A stretch of DNA of 64,000 nt, taken from contig NC_021658.1 in the NCBI RefSeq assembly GCF_000418325.1, forward strand, positions 1,426,001 to 1,490,000. Direction: 5' to 3'. The position numbers were made by a program, and so were the translations under genes. The notes beneath the pieces were generated by a model, which did not search any database, was not told the origin of the DNA, and saw only the letters and a list, made by a program, of their open reading frames with translations. This DNA comes from Sorangium cellulosum So0157-2. Lineage in GTDB: Bacteria; Myxococcota_A; Polyangia; Polyangiales; Polyangiaceae. Of the stretch, positions 52,304 to 60,502 are shown one piece after another; within the stretch, counting starts at the first letter, position 1, and each line of letters opens with the position of its first letter.

Positions 52304-54316
52304 CTACTGCAAGACCAGGTTGAAGCGCAAGCGCTCTTCATCGCAACCGTCGTGAAAAATCAGGTTGGTCCCTTCGGCGGGGGTCGCCGATCCGCCTTCC
52401 GGGTGGACGCAGCGGCCGGTCTCGCTGTTCTGCAGGCTGCCACCGGACGTCACGTCGAAAGAGAGGCGCACCTCGGGACCGCAGTAGGGGTTGAGGATCA
52501 GGCCGACGCCGTTGTAGGCGGTGCCTTGGTTCGGGTGAATACAAAGTCCGCTCGGGAGATGCTTCAGCACGCCGCTGGCCAGGACCCTGAAGGAAGAGGC
52601 GAGCGTGCTGCAGTTGCTCGACAGCACCAGCGGCGTGTCGTCGGCCGGCTTCATGGCGCCGCCTTGCGGGACGAAGCATTTGCCGCTGGTGTGCTGCACG
52701 ATCTTGTACTCGTCCACCGCGGGGCTCAACGCGTAATCTCTCGGCGTGATCTGGGCGAACGCGCGTGGGCCGAAGCCGCGGTAGGTGTCATCGGAGGCGA
52801 TGACGGTCCCCAACCAGTAGTCGCGGTACCAGTGCAAGTACGAACGGCCCGGAGTCTTGGATTTGACATAACGATTGGCTTCGGATCCATGCAACACCCC
52901 TTCGGGGAGCGGGACCCCCAGCTCTTCGTAGAACCCATCGAGGCCGTGCATGGGTTCATGGATGAACACCTCCACAGGCTCGCTGTTGACGGTGGACAGC
53001 CACTCCGAGGCGACCGTGTTTTTCCCGTTCACCGTCGTCCACATGGTGTAGTTCGATTCGTAGTTGCTCCCCGGGCCCCACCCCCAGCCCCCCGGCTTGC
53101 TGTCGCCGGGCGTGAAGAACACCTGCACGGTGTCGTACTCGCCGCGGGGCACGAAGCTCTGCACGTCTTGCTGAAGGTGGACGGCCGCCGGCAGATAATT
53201 CTCATTGCCCGAGCCCGACAGCGACGTGATAGGATCGTTCGATACGACGCTGGAGCCATACCATGCGACCCGGCCGTCCGTGATCAGATCCATCCAGTAA
53301 GCGAGCCGCTCTTCGAAGGCGACCTGCACCGCGTCGACGACGCTGGTCGACAGCGAGCCTTGCGTGACGCCAGGGACGTTGGTGTTGGGCTTGACGAGGA
53401 GGAGCCCGTGAAAATCGAACTCTACGCTCGCGAGCCGCTCACCGAAGCCGACAGGCTCCAGGTACCAGCGCGCGCTGTCGTCGCAGGTCCCCAGGGTGGG
53501 CTGCGCGCCGCCGCTCGGGATGGCGCAGCTGTTCGCGTTCGAGCGCAACCGATGCAGGGCAGGGCGCTCCACCGTGCGGGCGCGCAAGGTCTCCACGGTC
53601 CACTCCGCCGCGCTGCCGCTGCAGCCGCCGAGCGCCGTCGTGCCGCTCGACGCGACCAAGCACTGGCCGGTCTCCTCGTGAAAAAACTGATACTTGCTCG
53701 CGCCGACGCCGACCAAGCGCCAGTGTTGATGGTCATCGCCCGAGTAATCGGCGCCGACCAGCTGCCCGGTGATGGCATCGCGGCTCAACGTGCCACGGTC
53801 GGCGCGGGACATCAGTCGCCAGAGCCCGATCTCGAGCTCATCATCGCCGGCGATCGTCGGCTCGACGCGCAGGCTGTGCACGTCGAACTCCGCGGTGCCT
53901 TGCGTGTCCCGCAGCTCTACCGTGTTGTTCCCGGCTTGCAGCGTCACCGGGAACGGGCCGAGCTCTTTCCCGGTCGGGCGCGGGCTCTCCGTGGCGTTGG
54001 ACGTGACGACGGCGATCTGGGTGCCGTTCAACCAGAGGCTCATCGCTCTGGTCTGCGACAGCACGGCGACCTTCACGTAGAGGTCCGCATCGCCGCCGGC
54101 GCCGCCCGCCACGCTCCAGATGAATCCGGTGTTGTCATTGAGGTCGACGCCCCAGCTCTCATTCGTGCAGTTCGCGCTGCCCGTGCACCCGCTCACGCCG
54201 GGCCCACCGCTGGACGAGCTCGCAGGATAGACGGCCGCGTGCGCCGAGCCCACCGCTCCGAGCAATAGAACCGATGCAATCGCTGTTGAAGTGTAGGGAA
54301 GATGCTTCAATCTCAT
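52304..54316 (-). CDS. Secreted HExxH metalloprotein with lectin-type domains
   Basis: A 670-residue secreted protein: signal peptide to about residue 27 (AVGSAHA); a CBM-like beta-sandwich (about 30-150); a ricin-B-like lectin domain (about 160-290, QFFHEETGQCLV); a central domain with EVFIHEPMHGLDGFYEELG, whose HEPMH fits the HExxH zinc motif with Glu as catalytic base; and a second ricin-B-like domain (about 520-670, FVPQGGAMKPADD, LCIHPNQGTAY, GRCVHPEGG). The family may be a peptidase acting on glycoproteins. The ATG at 54316 follows GAAGGATA. It is the first gene of a likely pair with the small lipoprotein at 52273. Confidence 0.75.
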   Translation of the reverse strand: MRLKHLPYTSTAIASVLLLGAVGSAHAAVYPASSSSGGPGVSGCTGSANCTNESWGVDLNDNTGFIWSVAGGAGGDADLYVKVAVLSQTRAMSLWLNGTQIAVVTSNATESPRPTGKELGPFPVTLQAGNNTVELRDTQGTAEFDVHSLRVEPTIAGDDELEIGLWRLMSRADRGTLSRDAITGQLVGADYSGDDHQHWRLVGVGASKYQFFHEETGQCLVASSGTTALGGCSGSAAEWTVETLRARTVERPALHRLRSNANSCAIPSGGAQPTLGTCDDSARWYLEPVGFGERLASVEFDFHGLLLVKPNTNVPGVTQGSLSTSVVDAVQVAFEERLAYWMDLITDGRVAWYGSSVVSNDPITSLSGSGNENYLPAAVHLQQDVQSFVPRGEYDTVQVFFTPGDSKPGGWGWGPGSNYESNYTMWTTVNGKNTVASEWLSTVNSEPVEVFIHEPMHGLDGFYEELGVPLPEGVLHGSEANRYVKSKTPGRSYLHWYRDYWLGTVIASDDTYRGFGPRAFAQITPRDYALSPAVDEYKIVQHTSGKCFVPQGGAMKPADDTPLVLSSNCSTLASSFRVLASGVLKHLPSGLCIHPNQGTAYNGVGLILNPYCGPEVRLSFDVTSGGSLQNSETGRCVHPEGGSATPAEGTNLIFHDGCDEERLRFNLVLQ

Positions 54317-54631
54317 GTACAAGTATCCTTCTAGACGAACAGGAAAGAGATGCGCGCGAGCGCGACGCCGCCAGCGACGTCAAGGAGCCAGACCCCTTCG
54401 ACGATCCGTGTGAAACGGCGGATTGAAACGGATGTTTAGCATGGACGTGCGCGCTGTCAAGGCCCGGGTCGACGACGGCGCGGGGCGGCTGCTCTAGCAC
54501 AGCGGGGGCATGAAGGAAGGGGGGCCGGCCGACGTCCGCGAGCGGCGCATCACCTCCTGCATGGATGTCCTCGAACGTGAGGGGAGAGGCGGGCCGGCGC
54601 GCTTTCATGGTAGGGTGCCGATCCGTCGCGC
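54317..54631. other. 315-base gap with the left flanking repeat
   Basis: No gene was found here. It holds the promoter region of the metallopeptidase gene (minus) and, at about 54599-54627, the left-hand sequence repeated at 51805, ending just before the ATG of the YcaO remnant. Confidence 0.55.
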
Positions 54632-55030
54632 ATGGCGCCCTACCGGTTCGATCCGAGCACGCTGGACAGCCCGGTCCCCAAGGGATACCTCGCCGGCACC
54701 CACCGCCAGGTGCCGCCCGAGGAGACGCTGCGTCGGGTGCGCCGCCTGATGCCCGTCATGGGCATCACCCGCGTCGCCAACGTCACCGGCCTCGACAACA
54801 TCGGTATTCCGGTCGTGATGGTCTGTCGGCCGTGCGCGAGATCGCCCTCCTGCGCGCGTTGACCGAGGCGGCCCAGAGCCGGCTGACCCAGACCGCCGGC
54901 TCCCGCGACGATCGCACGCCCAGCCAGTACGTGCGGCAGCGCGACCCGAACATCACCGCTGCTGCGCGCGAAGAGCTGGAGCGGCCCGGCCCGCGGCGCC
55001 GCTTCGCCGAGGGGCTGACCTTCCACGCCC
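54632..55030 (+). pseudogene. YcaO-family cyclodehydratase/thioamide-type protein, internally deleted
   Basis: The first 67 residues read as a YcaO N-terminus: KGYLAGTHRQVPPEETLRRV, then GITRVANVTGLDNIGIPVVM. Sequence then jumps, in another frame, to the YcaO C-terminal motif REIALLRALTEAAQSRLTQ followed by AGSRDDRTPSQYV. About 230 residues, including the ATP-binding core, are missing. YcaO proteins make azolines or thioamides in ribosomal peptides or proteins, usually with a partner such as TfuA. The deletion makes this a non-functional remnant. Confidence 0.7.
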
Positions 55031-55468
55031 GTGTTCGAGGCGTACCAGCGGGGCGAGCTGGAGGACGACGACGAGGTCGCCGTCGCGCACGGCCTCCGCG
55101 CCGAGGAGTTCGCGCGCCTGATGGAGAGCGAGGCCCAGGTCGCGGTGGTGCAGCGCTGGGCGGCGCCGTACATCAGCGCGCACCTCGTGGACCAGCTGCG
55201 CCTCGACGACCTGTATGCGGGGCTCTGGGCCCGCGCGCGCGACAAGCAGCGCTCGCTGGAGGAGGCCGGGCTCGCCGATCCGGACCTCGCGGCGGCGCCG
55301 CTCTCGCGCGAAGCGCTCCTTTCATGGTACCTCGCGCGGCGAGGGCGCCGCGCCCCGCGACCTCGCCGAGGCCGCGCGCCGGGCCGGGTCCGCGACGAGC
55401 CGATGTTCCTGCGCGCCCTGCTCCGCGAGCACCATTATGTGCGGCTGCGCGAGCTCCGCGAGCGTTAG
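55031..55468 (+). pseudogene. TfuA-like fragment joined to an unrecognised helical segment
   Basis: The frame starts with VFEAYQRGELEDDDEVAVAHG, which resembles the TfuA core motif that ends in DDEVAVLHG; TfuA proteins work with YcaO enzymes in backbone thioamidation. The N-terminal part of TfuA is missing. The following 110 residues (LVDQLRLDDLYAGLWARARD, then EPMFLRALLREHHYV) are helical and unrecognised. In between, the reading frame appears to shift and return: the better protein sequence APRDLAEAARRAG is in another frame. Together with the YcaO piece just upstream this looks like a decayed YcaO-TfuA pair. Confidence 0.45.
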
Positions 55469-55471
55469 CGC

Positions 55472-55560
55472 CGTGCGTCAGAAATCCCGCCAGAAAAGCC
55501 GGTCGATGACGCGCGGTCGCCGAAAATAGCGGCGATCGCCATCGTCTTCCGCCTGTCTCG
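55472..55560. repeat. Right flanking repeat of the YcaO/TfuA remnant
   Basis: The 85 or so bases following the remnant (GTGCGTCAGAAATCCCGC to TTCCGCCTGTCTCG) match 51829-51914. In the 51.8-kb copy the left and right flanks are joined directly. This suggests either an excision scar there or insertion of the remnant here. Confidence 0.6.
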
Positions 55561-55830
55561 CCGCCGAGGGCGGCTCCGCTGCCGCCCATCGGGGCGCCCT
55601 CCGCCGCCGCGTCGCCCGTGGTCAAGGGCAGAGGAATTCAAATCTGCCGCACCTGGCGCCGCGCCCAACGGGGTCGGCCTCTGGTCGCCTCCGCCGCGCG
55701 TCCGAGCTGCACAGGCCCACGAGCGTGGCCCTGCCTCCCGAGCGGGAGGATGCGGCGGCCCATCGGTCGCGGGATATGCTGGATATCGAATCCATTCTGT
55801 GCGTGCATGACGACATCGACGAAAGGGAGC
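55561..55830. other. 270-base gap with a possible protein remnant
   Basis: On the plus strand around 55770-55830 a short frame reads RDMLDIESILCVHDDIDERE, which resembles the segment 'R-DLLDIE-ILA' of nucleotidyltransferase/DUF6036-type proteins associated with toxin-antitoxin loci. Too little remains to annotate a gene. Otherwise nothing was seen. Confidence 0.3.
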
Positions 55831-56754
55831 TTATGACCGTGAGGTGGCCCGATCCGAGGAGCCGGATGCTAGCTTCACGAAGGCGCGGACAGCGCCGGCG
55901 GTCTCGTCAGCGCGGCCGATCAGGAGCAGCTCGGCGAAGACGTTCTTCGGCGCGACGAACGGACGATAGACGATGCGGGGAACCTTCACCTGAATCAGCG
56001 GTTTTGGAGCCAGCGCCACGCCCAGGCCTGCGCCGGTCAACGACAGCATGCTCAAGGTGGTGTCGGCGAGGTGGACCCGGCGCGGCTCGCGTCCTAGCAC
56101 GAGAATCAATCTCTTCAGCACGTCGCCACCGGCCTCTTCCCATGGGAACATGATGAGCGGCTCTCCGGCGAGCATCCTCGGCGTCACGCGCCTGTACGCC
56201 GCGAGCGTGTGCTCCTCTGCCATCGCGACCACCAGCGGCCAAGCGCCGATCGGTTGGACGCTCAACCGCGGATCTACCTTGAGAGCGAACGCCGCGCAGT
56301 AGCCGACGTCGACCTCGCCGGTCAACACGGCTTCCGCCTGCCTCGAAGGTGGCATCTCGCGCAGCTCGATCTCCGCGGCAGGATGGGCTTCGCGGAACGC
56401 TCGCAGGTGGTCCGTCATCTTGCCAGTGAGGACCGCGTTGCCCGCGTAGCCGATGCGAACTTTGCCGATGTCGCCGCGCAGCGATTGCTGGACGATCGCC
56501 TTGGCCCGCTCCGCCTGCGCGACCGCCCGCTGCGCCTCGACGACCAGCAATGCGCCGGCTTCGGTCAGCTCCACGCGCCGACTCGTCCGCACGAACAGCG
56601 CGCCGCCGATCTCGTTTTCGAGCGCCCGAATCTGCATGCTCAGCGCCGGCTGAACGATGTGTAGTCGCTGCGCGGCGCGGCCAAAATGGCGTTCTTCGGC
56701 GACGGCCAGGAAATAGCGAAGGTGTCGTAGGTCCACGACATTCGATCGTACCAT
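55831..56754 (-). CDS. LysR-family transcriptional regulator
   Basis: A 307-residue LysR regulator of the CbnR/BenM-like subgroup: VVDLRHLRYFLAVAEERHFG, AAQRLHIVQPALSMQIRALE, and an effector domain starting KVRIGYAGNAVLTG. The ATG at 56754 lies next to a palindromic AT-rich region. It is divergent from the small membrane protein and HupE genes, which it probably controls. This subgroup often senses small aromatic or nickel-related signals, but no ligand can be inferred. Confidence 0.9.
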   Translation of the reverse strand: MVRSNVVDLRHLRYFLAVAEERHFGRAAQRLHIVQPALSMQIRALENEIGGALFVRTSRRVELTEAGALLVVEAQRAVAQAERAKAIVQQSLRGDIGKVRIGYAGNAVLTGKMTDHLRAFREAHPAAEIELREMPPSRQAEAVLTGEVDVGYCAAFALKVDPRLSVQPIGAWPLVVAMAEEHTLAAYRRVTPRMLAGEPLIMFPWEEAGGDVLKRLILVLGREPRRVHLADTTLSMLSLTGAGLGVALAPKPLIQVKVPRIVYRPFVAPKNVFAELLLIGRADETAGAVRAFVKLASGSSDRATSRS

Positions 56755-56767
56755 GGATCAATCAGTA

Positions 56768-56789
56768 GATCAAATCGATCGATTGGATC
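56768..56789. promoter_or_regulatory. 22-base near-perfect palindrome, LysR operator
   Basis: GATCAAATCGATCGATTGG is the start of a palindrome (56768-56789, one mismatch) centred on AATCGATCGATT (56773-56784). Further GATCAA/TTGATC half-sites lie on both sides (56757 and 56785). It sits in the gap between the LysR start and the membrane-protein gene, in an AT-rich block. Confidence 0.65.
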
Positions 56790-56938
56790 AATATATTGTT
56801 ATTGGGGTGAATGGGCGGCTATGGTCTTCGCGGTTCACCGCGGAGAGCCCATGAATAATCATGTGCGGAAGGAAAATCTCGGCCGCGATGATGAGGGAAG
56901 CGGGCTATTCAACCAACGAGAGTCAGGAGCCTATCACC

Positions 56939-57394
56939 ATGAACCGAAGTACCCTGGGAAGAGCCGTTCTCACGTTCGTTCTGGCGAGCGGCGCCATCGT
57001 CGCTGTCGGCGTGGACTGGAATGAAACCCACCTGTTCAACCCTGCATGGCATGAGCACGCGCGCTTTCATGACGCCCTCATGCTGCTCATCCTGTGCGGA
57101 GTGACGATCGTCGGATTGTGGATGGTGTGGCGGCGGTCCGTGGAGCCGCAGGTCGGGTTCAACGTGGCGGCCTGGATCGTCGTCATCATCTGGACGCCCT
57201 TCTTCTACATTACGTGGCTCATCCCGGGGACCAGCCTGCTCGCGGGACCCGACGTGCCGCTCCCGGTCGTCGCGGGCGTCCCGCTGTACCCGAACGTGCT
57301 CATCGCAGGTACCGAGCTCTTGCTCGCGGCGCTCGCCTACAAGCTCTTCCACAGCGATCCTGCATCGACGGCAGCGCGCGTGGCGAACGCCTGA
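56939..57394 (+). CDS. Small four-helix membrane protein (DUF6640-like)
   Basis: A 151-residue membrane protein with four hydrophobic segments (about 8-27, 44-63, 75-96 and 117-138). The block DWNETHLFNPAWHEHARFHDA, rich in His and aromatic residues between helices 1 and 2, is the most characteristic part and could bind metal or haem. I think this is the family listed as DUF6640, but could not check. The ATG at 56939 was chosen because AGGAG lies 12 bases upstream. It is 16 bases from the HupE gene, so the two are co-transcribed from the LysR-controlled promoter. Confidence 0.75.
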   Translation: MNRSTLGRAVLTFVLASGAIVAVGVDWNETHLFNPAWHEHARFHDALMLLILCGVTIVGLWMVWRRSVEPQVGFNVAAWIVVIIWTPFFYITWLIPGTSLLAGPDVPLPVVAGVPLYPNVLIAGTELLLAALAYKLFHSDPASTAARVANA

Positions 57395-57410
57395 CGAGGA
57401 GAGGAGCTTC

Positions 57411-58127
57411 ATGAAATCCACGATCCAAAAGACGATGGGATGGGTTTCATGTCCCGGCGCGCGCGCCCTGCTCGTCGCGACGCTCGTCTCGTGGCCCTCC
57501 GTGAGCTGGGCGCACCCGGGCGGCGCCGATGCGGGATTTTTGAAGGGCCTCTTCCATCCGGTGTTCGGCGCGGACCACCTGCTCGCGATGGTGAGCGTCG
57601 GTGTCGTCAGCTCGCAGCTCGGCGGAAAGCACCTCCTCCGGATCCCCGCCACGTTCGTCGCCGCGATGCTGGTCGGCGGCCTCCTGGGAATGGCGCAATG
57701 GCCCATGCCCCTGGGCGAGCTTTGCATCGCGGCGTCGGTCGCGGCGCTCGGTCTCGGCGTCGTCACCACGACCCGTGGCTCCTCACCGTTCCTGCTCTCC
57801 GGATGCGTGGCGATGTTCGGCGTCTTTCACGGACATGCCCACGGCCTGGAGATGCCTCGTGCGGTCAGCCCGGCGCTGTATGCCATGGGCTTTCTGCTGA
57901 GCACGACCGTGCTTCATCTCTGCGGTCTCGTCCTCGGCGAGCTCGCCGCCGGTCGAGAGTCCCTGTCGCGGGGGCTGCGCTATGTCGGCGCCGCCGTGAT
58001 GGGACGGGGATGGTCCTTCTGGTGCGCGGGGCCGGCATCTGACTGGAAGCGGCTCGCCGCGACGGATGCGGAAGGCGAAGAGGGCGCGCGCCCACGCGGT
58101 CAGCGACTGAATGGAAGTGGTGCGTGA
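57411..58127 (+). CDS. HupE/UreJ-type metal transporter with frameshifted C-terminus
   Basis: A HupE/UreJ-family membrane protein, likely a nickel or cobalt permease: signal-like N-terminus, HPVFGADHLLAMVSVG (metal-binding H-x5-DH), FGVFHGHAHGLE, and six hydrophobic segments. The last helix is interrupted. After RYVGAAVMG the listed frame continues RGWSFWCAGPASDW, unlike the family, while frame +2 reads TGMVLLVRGAGI and stops at 58042, as expected for HupE. One base missing near 58003 explains it. The transporter is followed by no hydrogenase or urease genes. Either the last helix is lost in this strain or the base is a sequencing error. Confidence 0.75.
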   Translation: MKSTIQKTMGWVSCPGARALLVATLVSWPSVSWAHPGGADAGFLKGLFHPVFGADHLLAMVSVGVVSSQLGGKHLLRIPATFVAAMLVGGLLGMAQWPMPLGELCIAASVAALGLGVVTTTRGSSPFLLSGCVAMFGVFHGHAHGLEMPRAVSPALYAMGFLLSTTVLHLCGLVLGELAAGRESLSRGLRYVGAAVMGRGWSFWCAGPASDWKRLAATDAEGEEGARPRGQRLNGSGA

Positions 58128-58314
58128 GCGTCGGCACCTAGGACACGCCATGCGGCCGCGCGCGCTCCCGCCAGGATTTTCGCTCGGAGGAGAGAAGAGC
58201 AAAACGGTTCGATCGGATCGCGGCGCTTCAAGTCGACGCCCGACGCGGGCAGCGTCATCGGCGGCAGCCGGGCAGCCATCGATGGGGCGGCAGCCGGCCG
58301 CGTGGAGGGCCGCG

Positions 58315-59253
58315 TCAGGCGTCGCGCGATCGCCGGGCGGGCGCGGAGGCCGGCCGCGACGCCTGCTGCTCGGCCGCGGCCTCCGCGAGCTGCTCGCGCA
58401 GCCACGCGTGCGCCGGATCGTCCGTGAGCCTGGGGTGCCAGACGGCCGAGAGCGTGAAGCCCGGGAGAGCGAGCGGCGGCCGCGCGACGACGAGCTTCAG
58501 CGCAGGGGCGATGTCCCGCGCGACCGCGCCGGCCAGGACGCCGATGAGATCGGTGCCCGAAAGCAGGTGAGGCGCCATCAGGAAGTGCGGCAGCGTGACG
58601 TGGACGTCGCGCTCGAGCTGCTGGGCGGCGAGCGCGCGATCGACCACCCCGACCCGCCCGCCGTGCGGTGAGACGAGCAGGTGCGGCCGCGCGAGGAACG
58701 AGCGCAGCGTGCGCGGCGCGGGAGGCTGGCAGACGAGGGCGAAGTCGTCGCGCAGGAGCGGCCGGGACTCGAGCCCGGCCAGCCCGGGCCCCTCCACCGC
58801 GAGGCCGACGTGGACCTCGCCCGCGTCGAGCGCCCGGGCGGCGTCGCGCGTCTCGAACGCCAGCACCGCGAGCCTGGCCCTCGGCGCGCGCGCCCGGAGC
58901 CGCCGGACGAGCCGCGGCAGCAGCACGTACGCGGCGTAGTCGTTCATGCCCACCCGCAGCTCGTCGCAGAGCGCCGCGGGGTCGAACGCCGGACGGCGGG
59001 CGAGCGCCGCCCGCAGGCGGTCCAGGGCCGGGCGCACGTCGCGCCGGAGCTGCTCCCCGCGGGGGGTCAGGAAGAGCGCGCGGCCGCGCCGGACGAGCAG
59101 GCGATCGCCGAGCAGCGCGCGGAGCCGGCCGAGGGCATTGCTCGTCGCGGGCTGGCTCAGGCCCACGCGCTTGCCGGCGGCGGTCACGCTGCGCTCCTCG
59201 AGCAGCGCCTCCAGGACGACGAGCAGGTTGAGGTCGAGCGCGGAGAGATTCAT
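58315..59253 (-). CDS. LysR-family transcriptional regulator
   Basis: A 312-residue LysR regulator of the NodD/LinR-like type: MNLSALDLNLLVVLEALLEE, GLSQPATSNALGRLRALLGD, and an effector domain of usual length (LRVGMNDYAAYVLLP). The ATG at 59253 was preferred to earlier in-frame starts because the family start MNLSALDLNLL begins there. It is divergent from the quinone reductase gene, with an ATGCAT dyad between them. Confidence 0.9.
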   Translation of the reverse strand: MNLSALDLNLLVVLEALLEERSVTAAGKRVGLSQPATSNALGRLRALLGDRLLVRRGRALFLTPRGEQLRRDVRPALDRLRAALARRPAFDPAALCDELRVGMNDYAAYVLLPRLVRRLRARAPRARLAVLAFETRDAARALDAGEVHVGLAVEGPGLAGLESRPLLRDDFALVCQPPAPRTLRSFLARPHLLVSPHGGRVGVVDRALAAQQLERDVHVTLPHFLMAPHLLSGTDLIGVLAGAVARDIAPALKLVVARPPLALPGFTLSAVWHPRLTDDPAHAWLREQLAEAAAEQQASRPASAPARRSRDA

Positions 59254-59260
59254 GACGTGA

Positions 59261-59280
59261 ATGCATAGCATCCGGTGCAT
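59261..59280. promoter_or_regulatory. ATGCAT-N8-GTGCAT dyad, LysR operator candidate
   Basis: ATGCAT (59261-59266) and GTGCAT (59275-59280) form an imperfect inverted pair (one mismatch) in the LysR/quinone reductase gap, close to the LysR start. This fits the T-N11-A spacing of LysR-type boxes. Confidence 0.5.
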
Positions 59281-59344
59281 CCATTGGACGGGCGGGCCGC
59301 GCGCCCGCACGCTGGGGCCTGTTCAACGCGGAGGGACAGCACGG

Positions 59345-60337
59345 ATGAGAGCTGCATTGTTGGGGCCGGGCCCGGGCGCGGGCGGCGCTGTGATCGGCGA
59401 GCGGGAGCTCGGCCCCGTTCCACGCGGGCACGCGCGCGTGCGCGTGGCGTTCGCCGGGGTAAACCACATCGATCTGCTCCTCGCCGACGGGAAGCTCCCC
59501 CTGGCGCCGATGCCCGTGGGGCTCGGCCTCGAGCTCGCGGGGACGGTCGAGGCGCTGGGCGAGGGCGCGCGCGGGCCGGCGGTGGGCGCGCGCGTCGTCG
59601 CGATGGGCACGCCGCACACCGGCGCGTTCGCCGAGCTCGCCGACGTCGAGGCGCGCCGCGCCGCGCTCGTGCCCGACGGTGTGCCGCTCGACCGCGCCGC
59701 CGCGTCGATCGTCAACTACGCGACGGCGTGGGTGCTCCTGCGCGAGCGCGCCCGGATCGCCCCCGGCGAGACGGTGCTCGTGCACGGCGGGGCCGGCGGC
59801 GTCGGGACCGCCGCTCTGCAGCTCGCGCGGCACCTCGGCGCGCGGGCGGTGGCGCTCGTCGGCGACGCCTCCAAGGTGGATCATGCGACGCGCAACGGCG
59901 CCGCCGCTGTGATCGTCCACGGCCGCGAGGACGTCGCGGCGCGGGCGCGCGCGCTGACCGATGGGCGCGGCGTCGATGCAGCGCTCAACGCGACCGGCGG
60001 CGCGACGCTCGCGCGCGACCTCGGCTTGCTCGCCCCCTTCGGCCGCCTCGTGTCCTTCGGCTTCCTCGACGGGCCGCCAGGCGTCGAGCTCGGCGCCGCG
60101 CTCGCGGACGGCTTCGGACGCAGCGTATCGCTCGCCATGAGCGACCTGTTCACGGTGGCCAATGAGGCGCCGGAGCGGTTCTCGAGCACGATGGACGAGG
60201 TGCTCGCGCTCGTCGAGCGCGGAGCGCTCGATCCGGTCGTTCACGCGACATGGCCGCTCGAGCGCGTCGCCGACGCGCTCGATGCGCTGCGGGCGCGCGC
60301 TGTTCAGGGGAAGATCCTGCTGCGCTGCGCCGCCTGA
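59345..60337 (+). CDS. NADPH:quinone reductase-like (MDR family) enzyme
   Basis: A 330-residue medium-chain reductase of the zinc-independent quinone reductase type. The N-terminal GroES-like domain (HARVRVAFAGVNHIDLLLADG, GLELAGTVEALGEGARGP) and the NADPH motif VLVHGGAGGVGTAALQLARHLGARAVA (AxxGxxG type) are complete. No zinc-binding Cys cluster is present. It likely reduces quinones or enones. The ATG at 59345 has GGAGGG upstream. It is divergent from its presumed LysR regulator. Confidence 0.9.
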   Translation: MRAALLGPGPGAGGAVIGERELGPVPRGHARVRVAFAGVNHIDLLLADGKLPLAPMPVGLGLELAGTVEALGEGARGPAVGARVVAMGTPHTGAFAELADVEARRAALVPDGVPLDRAAASIVNYATAWVLLRERARIAPGETVLVHGGAGGVGTAALQLARHLGARAVALVGDASKVDHATRNGAAAVIVHGREDVAARARALTDGRGVDAALNATGGATLARDLGLLAPFGRLVSFGFLDGPPGVELGAALADGFGRSVSLAMSDLFTVANEAPERFSSTMDEVLALVERGALDPVVHATWPLERVADALDALRARAVQGKILLRCAA

Positions 60338-60502
60338 GGACGCGGCGACGGAGGCACCACCAGGCGCTTGTGGGCCCCCCAGGCTCTGCCCTGGACCGCG
60401 TAGATCGCCGGCCGCGCACCTCGCGCCGGCCGCCGCTCGTCGGCGTAGGCGAGCCGATTGACGGGCTCCTTCGGCCCGCCGCGCGGGGCGCCTCGTCGGC
60501 GC

